Assembly (NCBI GenBank): GCA_017470715.1
Contig: JAFUYE010000138.1
Span: 1-64,000, forward strand
Origin: Selenomonadaceae bacterium
Lineage (GTDB): Bacteria > Bacillota > Negativicutes > Selenomonadales > Selenomonadaceae
Length of the DNA: 64,000 nucleotides
Reading direction: 5' to 3'
Shown: positions 32,731 to 41,119 of the stretch, one piece after another
Layout: each line of letters opens with the position of its first letter
Numbering within the stretch: the stretch's first letter is position 1
Position numbers and translations under genes: made by a program
Notes under the pieces: model-generated
The model's input: only the letters and a program-made list of their open reading frames with translations
Told to the model about the DNA's origin: nothing
The model's database searches: none

Positions 32731-35700
32731 TTATTCCATTGCTTTGACTTTCGATTCGATGAAGTCAATTTCGTCCTGCGACAAGCCGTACTTGCGATAA
32801 AGTTGTTTGTCAATCTGCGCGATTGGTTTCGTCCAGTCAATGTCGCTTGCCGAAGTGAAATCTTGCAACGGAACTTTTGCCCACGTCGACGGCGGATTGT
32901 GTTGCGTAACCTTCAGAATGCCCAGCATTGCCCGACAAAATTTAGTCTTGATGTATGCTAGGCACGCTTCGGCTTCGGCACGTGTATCGAACGCTCCGAC
33001 AGGTATAAAAGTTTGTGTGCAGCCGACAAGCGGCGAGCCGACAAGCGGCGAGCCGACAAGCGGCGTACTAACCACTTCTCCCAAAGCTCCCGAACCGTTC
33101 GAGGCTGGTAAAAAAACTTTCCACTTGTTCAATTCGACAATATCAATCATGTAATCGCGGCGGACATAGCGATAAACTCGTTCGGCTTCGACGCGTCCCA
33201 AAATTTGCAAATACTCTCGTCCGTCGTTTGGTTTACTCGTCAAAAAAATATCGGGCATGACTTCAAAAGCGTTCGTTCTTAACGCCGTGTCCGTTCGCTC
33301 CGAAACACGCGACGACAAATCGGGAATATCTTCGTAAGCTTTGGCGGACAACCTGTAAGTCATTTGCCCGCGAATAATGTCGCCGAACGGCTTAAAAGTT
33401 TTGTCGGTGACAACTTTCCGCATGATGGAATTCAATTCGGAAAACGGCGTGAACGTATCAATCGCTCCAAAATTTTGATTCGTGTCGCGATAAGTAATGA
33501 CAACGCCGCCTTTGATGTCGGAAGTCGGAAAAAGTTCTTTGCTGTCGAGTTCGTAACGGACAACTTTCAAGTGCGGGTCGTTAAGCATTCGTTGATTAAA
33601 TTCTTTCGGCGTGTAACCTGCGTTAAACAAAAATCTTGCGGGCGTGACGAGCGAAACTTTATCGGCAAGTTTAAATGCTGTGTCGATAAAATAATTGTAC
33701 ACGGGCGGCATTCGGGTACTGTCGCTGTCCGTGATATTTTGATAAGGCGGGTTGCCGACAACGGCGTCGAAAAACATTTTGCCAACTCCCTTGTTCCAGT
33801 AAATTTTATCGGTGACCATTCTGATAAAGCGCGACGGAGAATTTTTCAGCTCAGTGATAAGGTCGTTGTAAAATTTCGCGTTGACGGTGCCGCCGCGATA
33901 ACCGAGCAAAGTTCGGCGTGTGATAGTCTTCGCCATTGGCGTCTTGCAGATAACGAAAACATTTTCGGCAACGGTCTTGTCCCAAATTTTTTGCAGTTCG
34001 TCAAGCGATTTATCTTCTTCGCGAAAATTGCCGAGCCGAGCGCGATAAATGCTGTAAGCGACGAACAGCGGATAAAGTCCGGTCTTCGAGTTGATTTCGA
34101 GAATTTTTTTATCGGGCGTGAAAATTTCAGTCGGGACAAGTTGCGGCGGATTTTCGGCAAAGAAGTCGTACCCGCCGAAAACTTCGGTCATGTGCAGGTT
34201 GACGACGCGCCACGGAGTCAAAACAGTTTCCTTGTCGGGATTTTTGAACGTCGCGAACAGTTCGGCAATTTCTTTGACGCGAGCGGTCGGCGTGAGTTTG
34301 TCGGCAGCTTTGGCACGTTCACGAACACGATTTGCCGCGCCGATAAAATTTTCGGGGTCGTAATACTTCATGAAGCCTTTAAAAAATTCGCGAGTGACAC
34401 CGGCGGGCATGAATTCAGTCCAAGAATCATCGTCGACGATATTTCTGTCAAGGAACATGTCAATCGTAAAATTTTTGTCGAAGTCAACATCCGCGCCGTA
34501 AATCAAAAGCGGCATCCGAATCGAAACTTGTCGCAGAATCGAAATTGCGTCACGCTTGCGAGCGGCTTTGCGGTCATTTTCTTTTTGTTCGGCAGTTCGC
34601 GGCGGAGATTTTTTGTTTGACGATTTGTCGTCGTCGCCGTTCAAGCCCTGATTGTTAATGTCGATTTTGTTTGAAGATTTTTTCGCGCCGACTTTGCTTT
34701 TGAGTTCTTTGAATTGTTCCCAGTCGACATCGGTCAATTCGCGCAACGTGTCCATGTAAAGATTGTTGTCGTCAAAACCGTTTTGAACGATACGTTCAGC
34801 CTGCGCGGACTTGATTCGTTGCAAAAGTTTGTTGGCGTCGAGTCGGTGCATTTCGGAACCTTCGACGGCAATGACGGGACAAAATTTCAACAGCGCGTTT
34901 AAAGTTTCGCGGTCGTTTGAAGTCGCCTTGCCAGCGCGTGCGGAAACTTTGACGGATTCGGTAACCATCTTAAGTGCACGGTCGGGCGCGAAGTCGAAGA
35001 CGTAACAGTTGGCTTTAACTTTGTCGCCGAACTTGCAGGGAGTTTGCACGCGGAAAATCGTCTGCATGTAACTTGCGGCTGAAGTCAAATAATTTCCTGA
35101 CAACATCAACACGGCAGTCCATTCGGGCACGGTGACGCCGGTGGTGAGTTTGCCGCAAGAAATTGTAATCGAGTAATCGTTTTCGGCAATGGTTTGCTGA
35201 ACGAGTTCAAGCGCGTTATCGGATTCAACGTCGTCATCACCGTCGCCCGCCACGTTCGCAATTCCGAAGTTACAAAATACGCGGTGATTCTGCAACAGCT
35301 GACTGAGCGCATAACCTGCCTTGACGCCGGGGACGCGCCAGAGCGTGTGACGGAACATGTCGCAGAATTCGGGACGCGAAAACGGATAATTGTTGTCGTC
35401 CTGCTTGACGAGCAAATCGAGGAAACTTTTAACGTCGGCTTCGTGAACAAATTTGTCGTTGTCGTCGGTGCGGAAAAATTCGCCGAAACTGAAAATAACA
35501 TCGTCGTCGCCCGAAAATTTTTTGCCGAGCAATTTTCCGAGGTTGTAAGTGTAAATATTCATCGTCGGCAAGTCTTCATAAGGATTCGAGTCGCCGAAAT
35601 TATCAATGTCCCAAATTTTTTTGGCGCGTTGTTCTTGGACGTAATCCCACGTGTAAACGCTGTCGGCAGAAAATTTTTCGAGCAAATTAAACGGCGTGCC

Positions 35701-36618
35701 GCTGAGCGCAAGAAATTTGGTTTTCTTCTTGACGAGCTTTTTAATAACTTTGTCGCCCAAAGCGGTTTGCGTGCCTTCGTGCGCTTCGTCGACGATAACC
35801 AAATCCCAAACGAAATCTTTAGAGAAAATTTTTTCGTTCTTGTCGAATTTGCCGCCGACAACTTTTGAGCCGCGCAGGTCTTGCATCGAGGCGAAGTAAA
35901 CGAAATTTTTCTTGCTTGCGAGCAGGTCATTTATGTCGGTGTCCTTTTGCCCGTAGATAAAATTTTTGTCGCCGTCGAAAATTTTTTTGAAGTCGTCGAA
36001 CCAGCCCGCGTCGACAACGGGTCTGTGCGTGACGATAATCGTTTTGCCGAAATTCATTTGGCGGACAACTTCAAGCGCGCAGAGAGTTTTGCCGAAACGC
36101 ATTTTGGCATTCCACAAAAATTCTTTGCCGCGCTGAAAAAATTTGACGGTCTTGTCAATGGCTTCGTCCTGTTCGGGGCGGAAAATAATTTCTTCGCGAA
36201 AAGTTTTTGACTGCAAACCGGCAAGAAATTTTTTGCCGTGCTTGACGGCTTGAATCGCTTTAATGGCGGTCGGCAAGTCGAGTTTAAACCATTCTTTGCC
36301 GGTGGTGCCGCGTGGAGAAATTCTTTGGACGCTCGAACGTTTCAAAACTTTATGAACGTCTTTGTCGCGGAAAATTTTATTTTTGTCGGTTACGGCAAGT
36401 TCGGTGTGCAAAAGTTTGTAAGCGACGCCCGCCGTGTTCGTGTACTTTTTGATTCGTTCATGCGCGGCAAGTTCAAGTTCTTTGCAATTCGGCGAAAGAT
36501 TTTTTTTGTCGGTTGAAATGGTCGCCTCGCCGATTTTGAGCAAACCTTTATGCGCGGCGTCACCAATCCCGAAAACGTAAATCAACTTGTAGCGTGATAC
36601 TTCGTAAGAAAATTTCAT
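32731..36618 (-). CDS. Restriction-modification fusion: GIY-YIG-like nuclease, SF2 helicase, Eco57I-type N6 methylase
   Basis: 1295 residues. The N-terminus (about 10-120) looks like a GIY-YIG nuclease of the T5orf172 kind (KLIYVFGIGD; GLLKIGEAT). Residues about 145-600 are an SF2 helicase with Walker A AKMRFGKT (171-178), DEAH (277-280) and SGTPF (306-310). An Eco57I-like adenine methylase follows, with NPPY at 956-959 and TPARFLF. A recognition region ends QHNPPSTWAKVPLQDFTSAS. Three tandem PLVGS repeats lie near 1184-1198. The ATG at 36618 is chosen because it lies five bases after the accessory gene; a longer frame would overlap that gene. The layout resembles type ISP or type III single-chain enzymes with a different nuclease. 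No recognition site can be read. Confidence 0.8.
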   Translation of the reverse strand: MKFSYEVSRYKLIYVFGIGDAAHKGLLKIGEATISTDKKNLSPNCKELELAAHERIKKYTNTAGVAYKLLHTELAVTDKNKIFRDKDVHKVLKRSSVQRISPRGTTGKEWFKLDLPTAIKAIQAVKHGKKFLAGLQSKTFREEIIFRPEQDEAIDKTVKFFQRGKEFLWNAKMRFGKTLCALEVVRQMNFGKTIIVTHRPVVDAGWFDDFKKIFDGDKNFIYGQKDTDINDLLASKKNFVYFASMQDLRGSKVVGGKFDKNEKIFSKDFVWDLVIVDEAHEGTQTALGDKVIKKLVKKKTKFLALSGTPFNLLEKFSADSVYTWDYVQEQRAKKIWDIDNFGDSNPYEDLPTMNIYTYNLGKLLGKKFSGDDDVIFSFGEFFRTDDNDKFVHEADVKSFLDLLVKQDDNNYPFSRPEFCDMFRHTLWRVPGVKAGYALSQLLQNHRVFCNFGIANVAGDGDDDVESDNALELVQQTIAENDYSITISCGKLTTGVTVPEWTAVLMLSGNYLTSAASYMQTIFRVQTPCKFGDKVKANCYVFDFAPDRALKMVTESVKVSARAGKATSNDRETLNALLKFCPVIAVEGSEMHRLDANKLLQRIKSAQAERIVQNGFDDNNLYMDTLRELTDVDWEQFKELKSKVGAKKSSNKIDINNQGLNGDDDKSSNKKSPPRTAEQKENDRKAARKRDAISILRQVSIRMPLLIYGADVDFDKNFTIDMFLDRNIVDDDSWTEFMPAGVTREFFKGFMKYYDPENFIGAANRVRERAKAADKLTPTARVKEIAELFATFKNPDKETVLTPWRVVNLHMTEVFGGYDFFAENPPQLVPTEIFTPDKKILEINSKTGLYPLFVAYSIYRARLGNFREEDKSLDELQKIWDKTVAENVFVICKTPMAKTITRRTLLGYRGGTVNAKFYNDLITELKNSPSRFIRMVTDKIYWNKGVGKMFFDAVVGNPPYQNITDSDSTRMPPVYNYFIDTAFKLADKVSLVTPARFLFNAGYTPKEFNQRMLNDPHLKVVRYELDSKELFPTSDIKGGVVITYRDTNQNFGAIDTFTPFSELNSIMRKVVTDKTFKPFGDIIRGQMTYRLSAKAYEDIPDLSSRVSERTDTALRTNAFEVMPDIFLTSKPNDGREYLQILGRVEAERVYRYVRRDYMIDIVELNKWKVFLPASNGSGALGEVVSTPLVGSPLVGSPLVGCTQTFIPVGAFDTRAEAEACLAYIKTKFCRAMLGILKVTQHNPPSTWAKVPLQDFTSASDIDWTKPIAQIDKQLYRKYGLSQDEIDFIESKVKAME
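33022..33066. repeat. 15-bp tandem repeat, three copies, inside the RM gene
   Basis: Three copies of GCCGACAAGCGGCGA (last base differs in the third) encode PLVGS units in the presumed recognition domain. The unit length keeps the reading frame when copies are gained or lost. Confidence 0.95.
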
Positions 36619-36623
36619 CAGCG

Positions 36624-37325
36624 TCACATCCCAAAGAGTTCCATAAACATAAACGGTTCGTTCGTTCGCCAATCCATGATTCGGCAAAGTTTCTGCGCGT
36701 AAGGCACGGTGAATTTCAGCCCGTCCATCTGCCAAAGGTTCCACGAAATAATTGTGGCAACGGCGATTAAAAAATCTTCGGGCAACCTGCATGAAAAATT
36801 TTTTTGCGTGAAATAATCTTTGACGGTCTCGAAAACATTTCGTCGCGCCAAAAACAGGTTGTCGCCCTGAAAATCGTAACCGTAAATGCTTTGCACGGCA
36901 CGAATCGCAAATTCTTGCCAATCGGTCAAAGTTTTCGTTTCGGAATTGACGAGGCGTAATTTTCTGTCAAGCAAGCCGACGCGTTCGGGAATCGGAATTG
37001 ATTCGCCGGTGACGACGTTATATCTGCTGACCAAATACGGAGCCTCGCCGCAAGTTATTTCCAAAAATTTCGCGTCGATAAATTTTATCCAATCGCTTTC
37101 GTCGCAAATCAATTTGTTTTGAAGTTTGCAGACTTCGGGCGGCGTGAAAATTTCAGCGCGGGTTTTCGTGCGAAGTTTCTGCTGTTCACGATTTTTTTTC
37201 CAACGCGGCTCAATCGAATCAATCTGCGCGGGCTGAATTTCTTTGTTGCCAAATTCGACGTTCGCCCAAAGAATATTTTTGCCCGTCGTTTGGTCACGCA
37301 ACAAAATTTCGATAAAATTTTTCAT
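36624..37325 (-). CDS. RM accessory/methylase-related protein
   Basis: 233 residues, start ATG 37325 overlapping the DegT stop (ATGA). It contains RAEIFTPPEVCKLQNKL, comparable to the FTP motif at the start of N6-adenine methylases, then EITCGEAPYLVSRYN, IGLLDRKLR-like RVGLLDRKLRLV, YGYDFQGDNLFLARRN and IISWNLWQMDGLKF. From memory, these segments recur in proteins encoded next to Eco57I-type restriction enzymes. It lacks an NPPY/F motif, so it is probably not an active methylase alone, but an accessory or specificity partner of the fusion protein that follows after five bases. Confidence in the RM link is good; the precise role is unknown. Confidence 0.62.
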   Translation of the reverse strand: MKNFIEILLRDQTTGKNILWANVEFGNKEIQPAQIDSIEPRWKKNREQQKLRTKTRAEIFTPPEVCKLQNKLICDESDWIKFIDAKFLEITCGEAPYLVSRYNVVTGESIPIPERVGLLDRKLRLVNSETKTLTDWQEFAIRAVQSIYGYDFQGDNLFLARRNVFETVKDYFTQKNFSCRLPEDFLIAVATIISWNLWQMDGLKFTVPYAQKLCRIMDWRTNEPFMFMELFGM

Positions 37326-38458
37326 GCCGCAAAACTTTTGAGAATCGCGCAGATTTTTCGGATGTCGTCTTCGGACAATTCGCCGTACATGGGCAAACTT
37401 AAAACTTGCTTGCCGATTTCGTTGGCGACGGGCAAATTTTCGGGACGCGCCGAGTTCAGCTGACGATAGCAAGTAAATTCACTGCAGAGCGGATGAAAAT
37501 ATTTCCGCGCAAAGACATTGTACTTTTTGAATTCGTCGTAGACAAAATCACGCGAACGCCCGAAAATTTTTTCGTCAATGCGCACGACGTAATATTGATA
37601 ATTCAACTTCACGTCGTCGCCGCATTTGGGCATAACTTTGATACCCGCAACGTCCGCAAGTTCTTCGTCGTAAACTTTGTGCAGGCGAATTCGTTTTTGG
37701 CGTTCGTCCTCAACGTAATTCAACATGATTCGCCCGACAGCCGCGCTGATTTCGTTCAACTTGCCGTTGATACCGGGCATAACAACTTCTTCTTCGTTCT
37801 TGATACCGAAATTTTTCAGCAGGTCAATTCGCGCTTTAAGATTTTTGTCGTTGTGAGTCAACGCGCCGCCTTCGACGGTGTGATAAAGTTTCGTCGCGTG
37901 GAAACTGAACATTGAAATATCGCCGAAGTTCCCGATACCTTTACCGCCGATTTCGACGCCGAACGCGTGAGCCGCATCGTAAATGACTTTCAAGCCGTAA
38001 CGGTCGGCGACTTCCTGAATTTTTTCGACGTTGCAGGGCGTGCCGAAAACGTGTACCGCCAAAATCGCGGTCGTCTGCGGCGTTATCATTGATTCGATTT
38101 TGTCGGCGTCAATGTTCATTGTGTCGGCGTCAATGTCGCAAAAAATCGGGCGAATGTTATTCCAGCTCAAAACGTGCGGCGTTGCGGCGAAAGTGAAAGG
38201 CGTCGTGATAACTTCACCGCTGAGGCGCAAACTTTGGCACGCGACAATCAGCGCGATTGTCCCGTTGTTGAACAGCGACAGATACGGAACTTTCAAATGT
38301 TCGGTGAGTTCGTGCTCAAGCATTGTGTGTTGCGGACCGTTGTTGGTGAGCCACTTTGCCGCCCAAATGTCGCGTAATTTTTCGGTGACTTCGTCAATCG
38401 TCGGTAAAACGGGGCGTGTCACGTAAATTCTTTCGGGGAACGGTTCAATTTTCGTCAT
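37322..38458 (-). CDS. DegT/DnrJ/EryC1/StrS family aminotransferase
   Basis: A 378-residue PLP-dependent sugar aminotransferase, of the kind that makes 4-amino-4,6-dideoxy or 3-amino sugars for surface glycans. It shows WLTNNGPQHTMLEHEL near the N-terminus, FNNGTIALIVACQSL, the cofactor aspartate in VIYDAAHAFGVEIGG, and the Schiff-base lysine in SFHATKLYHTVEGGAL. The ATG at 38458 follows GGAGG; upstream codons overlap the preceding protease gene and have no ribosome site. It overlaps the protease by 14 bases and the RM accessory gene by four, so all four genes appear to be one operon. The link between a sugar enzyme and RM genes is odd. Confidence 0.9.
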   Translation of the reverse strand: MTKIEPFPERIYVTRPVLPTIDEVTEKLRDIWAAKWLTNNGPQHTMLEHELTEHLKVPYLSLFNNGTIALIVACQSLRLSGEVITTPFTFAATPHVLSWNNIRPIFCDIDADTMNIDADKIESMITPQTTAILAVHVFGTPCNVEKIQEVADRYGLKVIYDAAHAFGVEIGGKGIGNFGDISMFSFHATKLYHTVEGGALTHNDKNLKARIDLLKNFGIKNEEEVVMPGINGKLNEISAAVGRIMLNYVEDERQKRIRLHKVYDEELADVAGIKVMPKCGDDVKLNYQYYVVRIDEKIFGRSRDFVYDEFKKYNVFARKYFHPLCSEFTCYRQLNSARPENLPVANEIGKQVLSLPMYGELSEDDIRKICAILKSFAA

Positions 38459-40220
38459 TGGATTTTGCCTCCTTGTCGGCTTTGCGAATTTTTTCTGCAA
38501 CTTTCGGATTAATTTTGTCAAGATATTCAAGCGGAACTGAACGGGGATTTTTTTTCGTCAGCTCATAAACTTTGCGGTAACTTTCCAGCGCGTCATCTTT
38601 GCGACCGAGTTCGTCGAGAATTTCCGCCTGCAACTGATACGATATGAAATTTTTTTCGTCAAGTGAAATTGCGTGCGAAATATCTTCAAGCGCAAGATTT
38701 GTTTCGCCGCGCATGTGTCGAACGTCGGCACGGTTCAAAAAGTTGTAAAGATTTTTCGGGTCTTGTTCGCAGGCGGAATTAACGTCGGCAAGTGCCCCGT
38801 CATAGTCGCCGCAAATTGCTTTGGCACGTCCGCGAATCGCCAAACATTCGGGCATGTTGTCCTGATTTGTCGCACGCATTGCACGTTCAATTTCTTTAAG
38901 CGCAAGTTCGCCTTGACCGTGGTCGTTGTAAGCGTCGGCATTGACGCGCAGAGCTTTAGCAGCTTTGACTTTGGCGTTGTCGGCTTCGGAGCGAATTTTT
39001 TCCCACGCGGCTTTACGTTCGGCGTCCGCTTCATGAATTCGTTGACGTGTGCGGGGATTTTCGCGCCTGTAAGCGTCCGTGACCATTGCTTGAAGTTTTT
39101 CACCGAGATTGTACAGCGAAGACAGTTCGCGCAATTCTTTGTAAGCCGGCTCGTCGTTCAGAAAATCAATTTGGTTGCCGACCTTGCGAAAATTCCATTC
39201 GTCAACCGTGTCATAATCGTGAAAAGCTTTCGACAGTCCGCCCGCGAAATAATAAGCTTTGATTGCCGCGCTGTTATCGTCGTCCGCCGTGTTGAACGAA
39301 TAAAAAATTTCCCGCCCGTTGATTGAAACTCGATAAGCGCGTTCGTGCTTGCGAACGGTGACATATCCGCCGCCGTAATCAATCATCATCTGCACAAGTT
39401 TTTGTTCGCGCCGGTCGGTGTCGGGGTGATCGCTGAAAGTTTGCTCACTGGGCTTGTCCTGCGCGTCGAATTCCAAAAAATCCTGCGTTTCGTAACGAAC
39501 ATAATAGCCCAAACGGTTCATTGCCGCCGCACCGCCGCCGGGGTTGAATCCCGCGCTTGTCATCAAATAAAATCCGCCTTCGTCCGCCTCGTATTCGACG
39601 GGGACATTGATATTTTTCGCGATTGAGTAATCAACCATTGCGGCAAATTTTCCCCAGTCAATGTGCGAACTGCGGCTGTTGTTTTCAATGTTCATGCCGA
39701 TAAGCATTGCGCCGAGTTGTTGAGCGACTGCCTGCGCGTAACTTTTGGCGGAATGTTGAGCAAGCCCGTGCGTCATTTCGTGAGCAAGAACGGCGGCAAG
39801 TTGGTTTTCATCGAGATTGAGTCCGCGAACAAGCCCGCGATTTATGCTGATATAATTCATCGGGTAACAGCCCGCGTTAAATTTTTCGCTGTCGTTGACG
39901 CTCCACACGAACGGCAGAGAATTTACGCGCAGTTCATATTGTCCGTTGTTGACAAGCCGCGTCATAACCGAATCGACAACTTCAACGTCACGTTTATTTT
40001 TGTCGACGCCGTTTTTCGCCATATCCTGCTTGCGAACGTCCATTTGAGCATAGACGTTGTTGCCGAGCGCGAGAATTTCTTTGAGCGCGGATTGATACGC
40101 CGCCAAAACGCCGAGAGCTTCAGCCGCTATTGCCCATGCGTCCGCCGCGAAAACTTTTGCGGGCAACAGAATTGCCGCGACCGTGACGAATATTGTCAAC
40201 GCATTAAAGATTTTTTTCAT
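38445..40220 (-). CDS. Exported M48-family zinc metalloprotease with C-terminal TPR repeats
   Basis: 591 residues. An N-terminal signal peptide (residues 1-25, ending AKVFA-AD) directs it across the membrane. The M48 protease has the zinc motif HEMTH (147-151) and the third ligand in EADEGG (E211). Residues about 420-570 contain TPR-type repeats (GDYDGALADVNSACEQDPKN; GETNLALEDISHAISLDEKN). This layout resembles BepA/YfgC, which help outer-membrane protein quality control, in keeping with a diderm host. ATG 40220 follows AAGGTGG, and an extended -10 promoter is at 40320. It heads the operon with DegT and the RM genes. Confidence 0.9.
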   Translation of the reverse strand: MKKIFNALTIFVTVAAILLPAKVFAADAWAIAAEALGVLAAYQSALKEILALGNNVYAQMDVRKQDMAKNGVDKNKRDVEVVDSVMTRLVNNGQYELRVNSLPFVWSVNDSEKFNAGCYPMNYISINRGLVRGLNLDENQLAAVLAHEMTHGLAQHSAKSYAQAVAQQLGAMLIGMNIENNSRSSHIDWGKFAAMVDYSIAKNINVPVEYEADEGGFYLMTSAGFNPGGGAAAMNRLGYYVRYETQDFLEFDAQDKPSEQTFSDHPDTDRREQKLVQMMIDYGGGYVTVRKHERAYRVSINGREIFYSFNTADDDNSAAIKAYYFAGGLSKAFHDYDTVDEWNFRKVGNQIDFLNDEPAYKELRELSSLYNLGEKLQAMVTDAYRRENPRTRQRIHEADAERKAAWEKIRSEADNAKVKAAKALRVNADAYNDHGQGELALKEIERAMRATNQDNMPECLAIRGRAKAICGDYDGALADVNSACEQDPKNLYNFLNRADVRHMRGETNLALEDISHAISLDEKNFISYQLQAEILDELGRKDDALESYRKVYELTKKNPRSVPLEYLDKINPKVAEKIRKADKEAKSNDEN

Positions 40221-40319
40221 GTAAACCACCTTAGGAATTCGCTGCACTCAAATTCGCCGATAAGCCGATTTTGTCGAGCGATTAAACAAATTGGATGCAA
40301 CGTCACGTTGCCCGCGCAG

Positions 40320-40328
40320 ATTATAGCA
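40320..40328 (-). promoter_or_regulatory. Extended -10 promoter of the M48/DegT/RM operon
   Basis: TGCTATAAT on the minus strand, about 100 bases before the protease ATG. No second promoter was seen before the RM genes. Confidence 0.5.
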
Positions 40329-40329
40329 T

Positions 40330-40357
40330 AAAAAAATCCCGCCGATTGTGACGGGAA
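40330..40357 (-). terminator. Terminator of the flagellar gene cluster
   Basis: The short stem TCCCG/CGGGA is followed by seven T on the minus strand, about 25 bases after the flgJ stop and just before the protease promoter. Confidence 0.65.
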
Positions 40358-40382
40358 AAATTTTTCGTTCGATAAAGTTTGT

Positions 40383-40805
40383 TCAGTAAAGTTTGTGCGG
40401 ATCTGTTTCGGTCAGTTGCCGATAAATGAAGTCCGCCAATCCGATGCCGCCGCCTTCTGCCGCTTGTTTGGTCAATTCTTCGTTGTACATGTCGCGATAA
40501 ATTTCCATTGCGTTATCGTTGCCGTCGCTGAACAGTTCGTTTTTCGGGACGGTCTTCCACATTTCGTTGTACATCATCTTCAGCATAATCGCTTCGAGTT
40601 GCACGGACGCTTTTTTTATGTCGGCGTTACGTTGCGCAACTTCTTCGGGCGTCATGGTTTTGATTGTCGAATTGCCATTGAGTTTGTTGGTTGCCGCGTC
40701 GAGTTGCGCTTGGAACGAAGAATTTTCGTTTAACATCTGCGAAGTCTCCGGCGCGGTGTTCGTTGAATTTGTTTGCGGCATCAAGTGCACGCCGTCAATC
40801 TGCAT
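40383..40805 (-). CDS. flgJ: FlgJ-like flagellar rod-binding protein (no muramidase domain)
   Basis: A 140-residue protein matching only the N-terminal rod-scaffold domain of FlgJ: KKASVQLEAIMLKMMYNEMW, then MEIYRDMYNEELTKQAAEGG and IGLADFIYRQL at the end. Firmicutes and Negativicutes often carry this short form, which helps rod assembly without the peptidoglycan-cutting domain. The ATG follows AAGGAG. It lies downstream of flgI but is separated by a 314-base gap containing a hairpin element, so its expression may depend on read-through. Confidence 0.88.
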   Translation of the reverse strand: MQIDGVHLMPQTNSTNTAPETSQMLNENSSFQAQLDAATNKLNGNSTIKTMTPEEVAQRNADIKKASVQLEAIMLKMMYNEMWKTVPKNELFSDGNDNAMEIYRDMYNEELTKQAAEGGGIGLADFIYRQLTETDPHKLY

Positions 40806-40830
40806 TGCAATCGCTCCTTGGCTTTTAAGG

Positions 40831-41092
40831 ATTTTCGGTAAACTGTCGAATTTTGTTGCTTCGATTCGGCTGATTCATTGAACTTGATTTTTTTGTAATC
40901 AACTTTTCTTTGCATGCCCAAAGAAAAGTTGCAAAAGAAAGGGCACCTCGCAGGGGCGTTACTCCAAGTTGCTCCGGCGTGTGAGAAATCGTGCGTTATC
41001 GTGTCCGCAATATTTGCATCACGCAAATGTTGCGGACGAGGCCGTCATCCGTGACGGCCTCTGAGTTACGAATTTCTAATTTGCCAACAGCC
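40831..41092 (+). repeat. Hairpin element copy 2, between flgI and flgJ
   Basis: The right end AATTTGCCAACAGCC is one terminal inverted repeat; the left end is degenerate. Inside are CTTTTCTTTG/CAAAGAAAAG, then CCTC/GGGG, then a 15-pair stem GTCCGCAATATTTGC/GCAAATGTTGCGGAC (41003-41037) with loop ATCAC. Last is the perfect stem GAGGCCGTCA/TGACGGCCTC (41038-41061). It fills the gap and no gene is seen in it. Confidence 0.85.
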
Positions 41093-41119
41093 CAAAGGCA
41101 GATGATTTCCCCTGAAAGC

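Noticed and set aside
36619-36921. 101-codon N-terminal extension of the RM fusion protein
   Set aside because: It lies entirely inside the accessory gene in another frame and has no ribosome site; ATG 36618 is better placed.
40831-41092. Integron attC site or phage attachment site
   Set aside because: No integrase or cassette structure is present, and the same element recurs at five other intergenic sites in both orientations.
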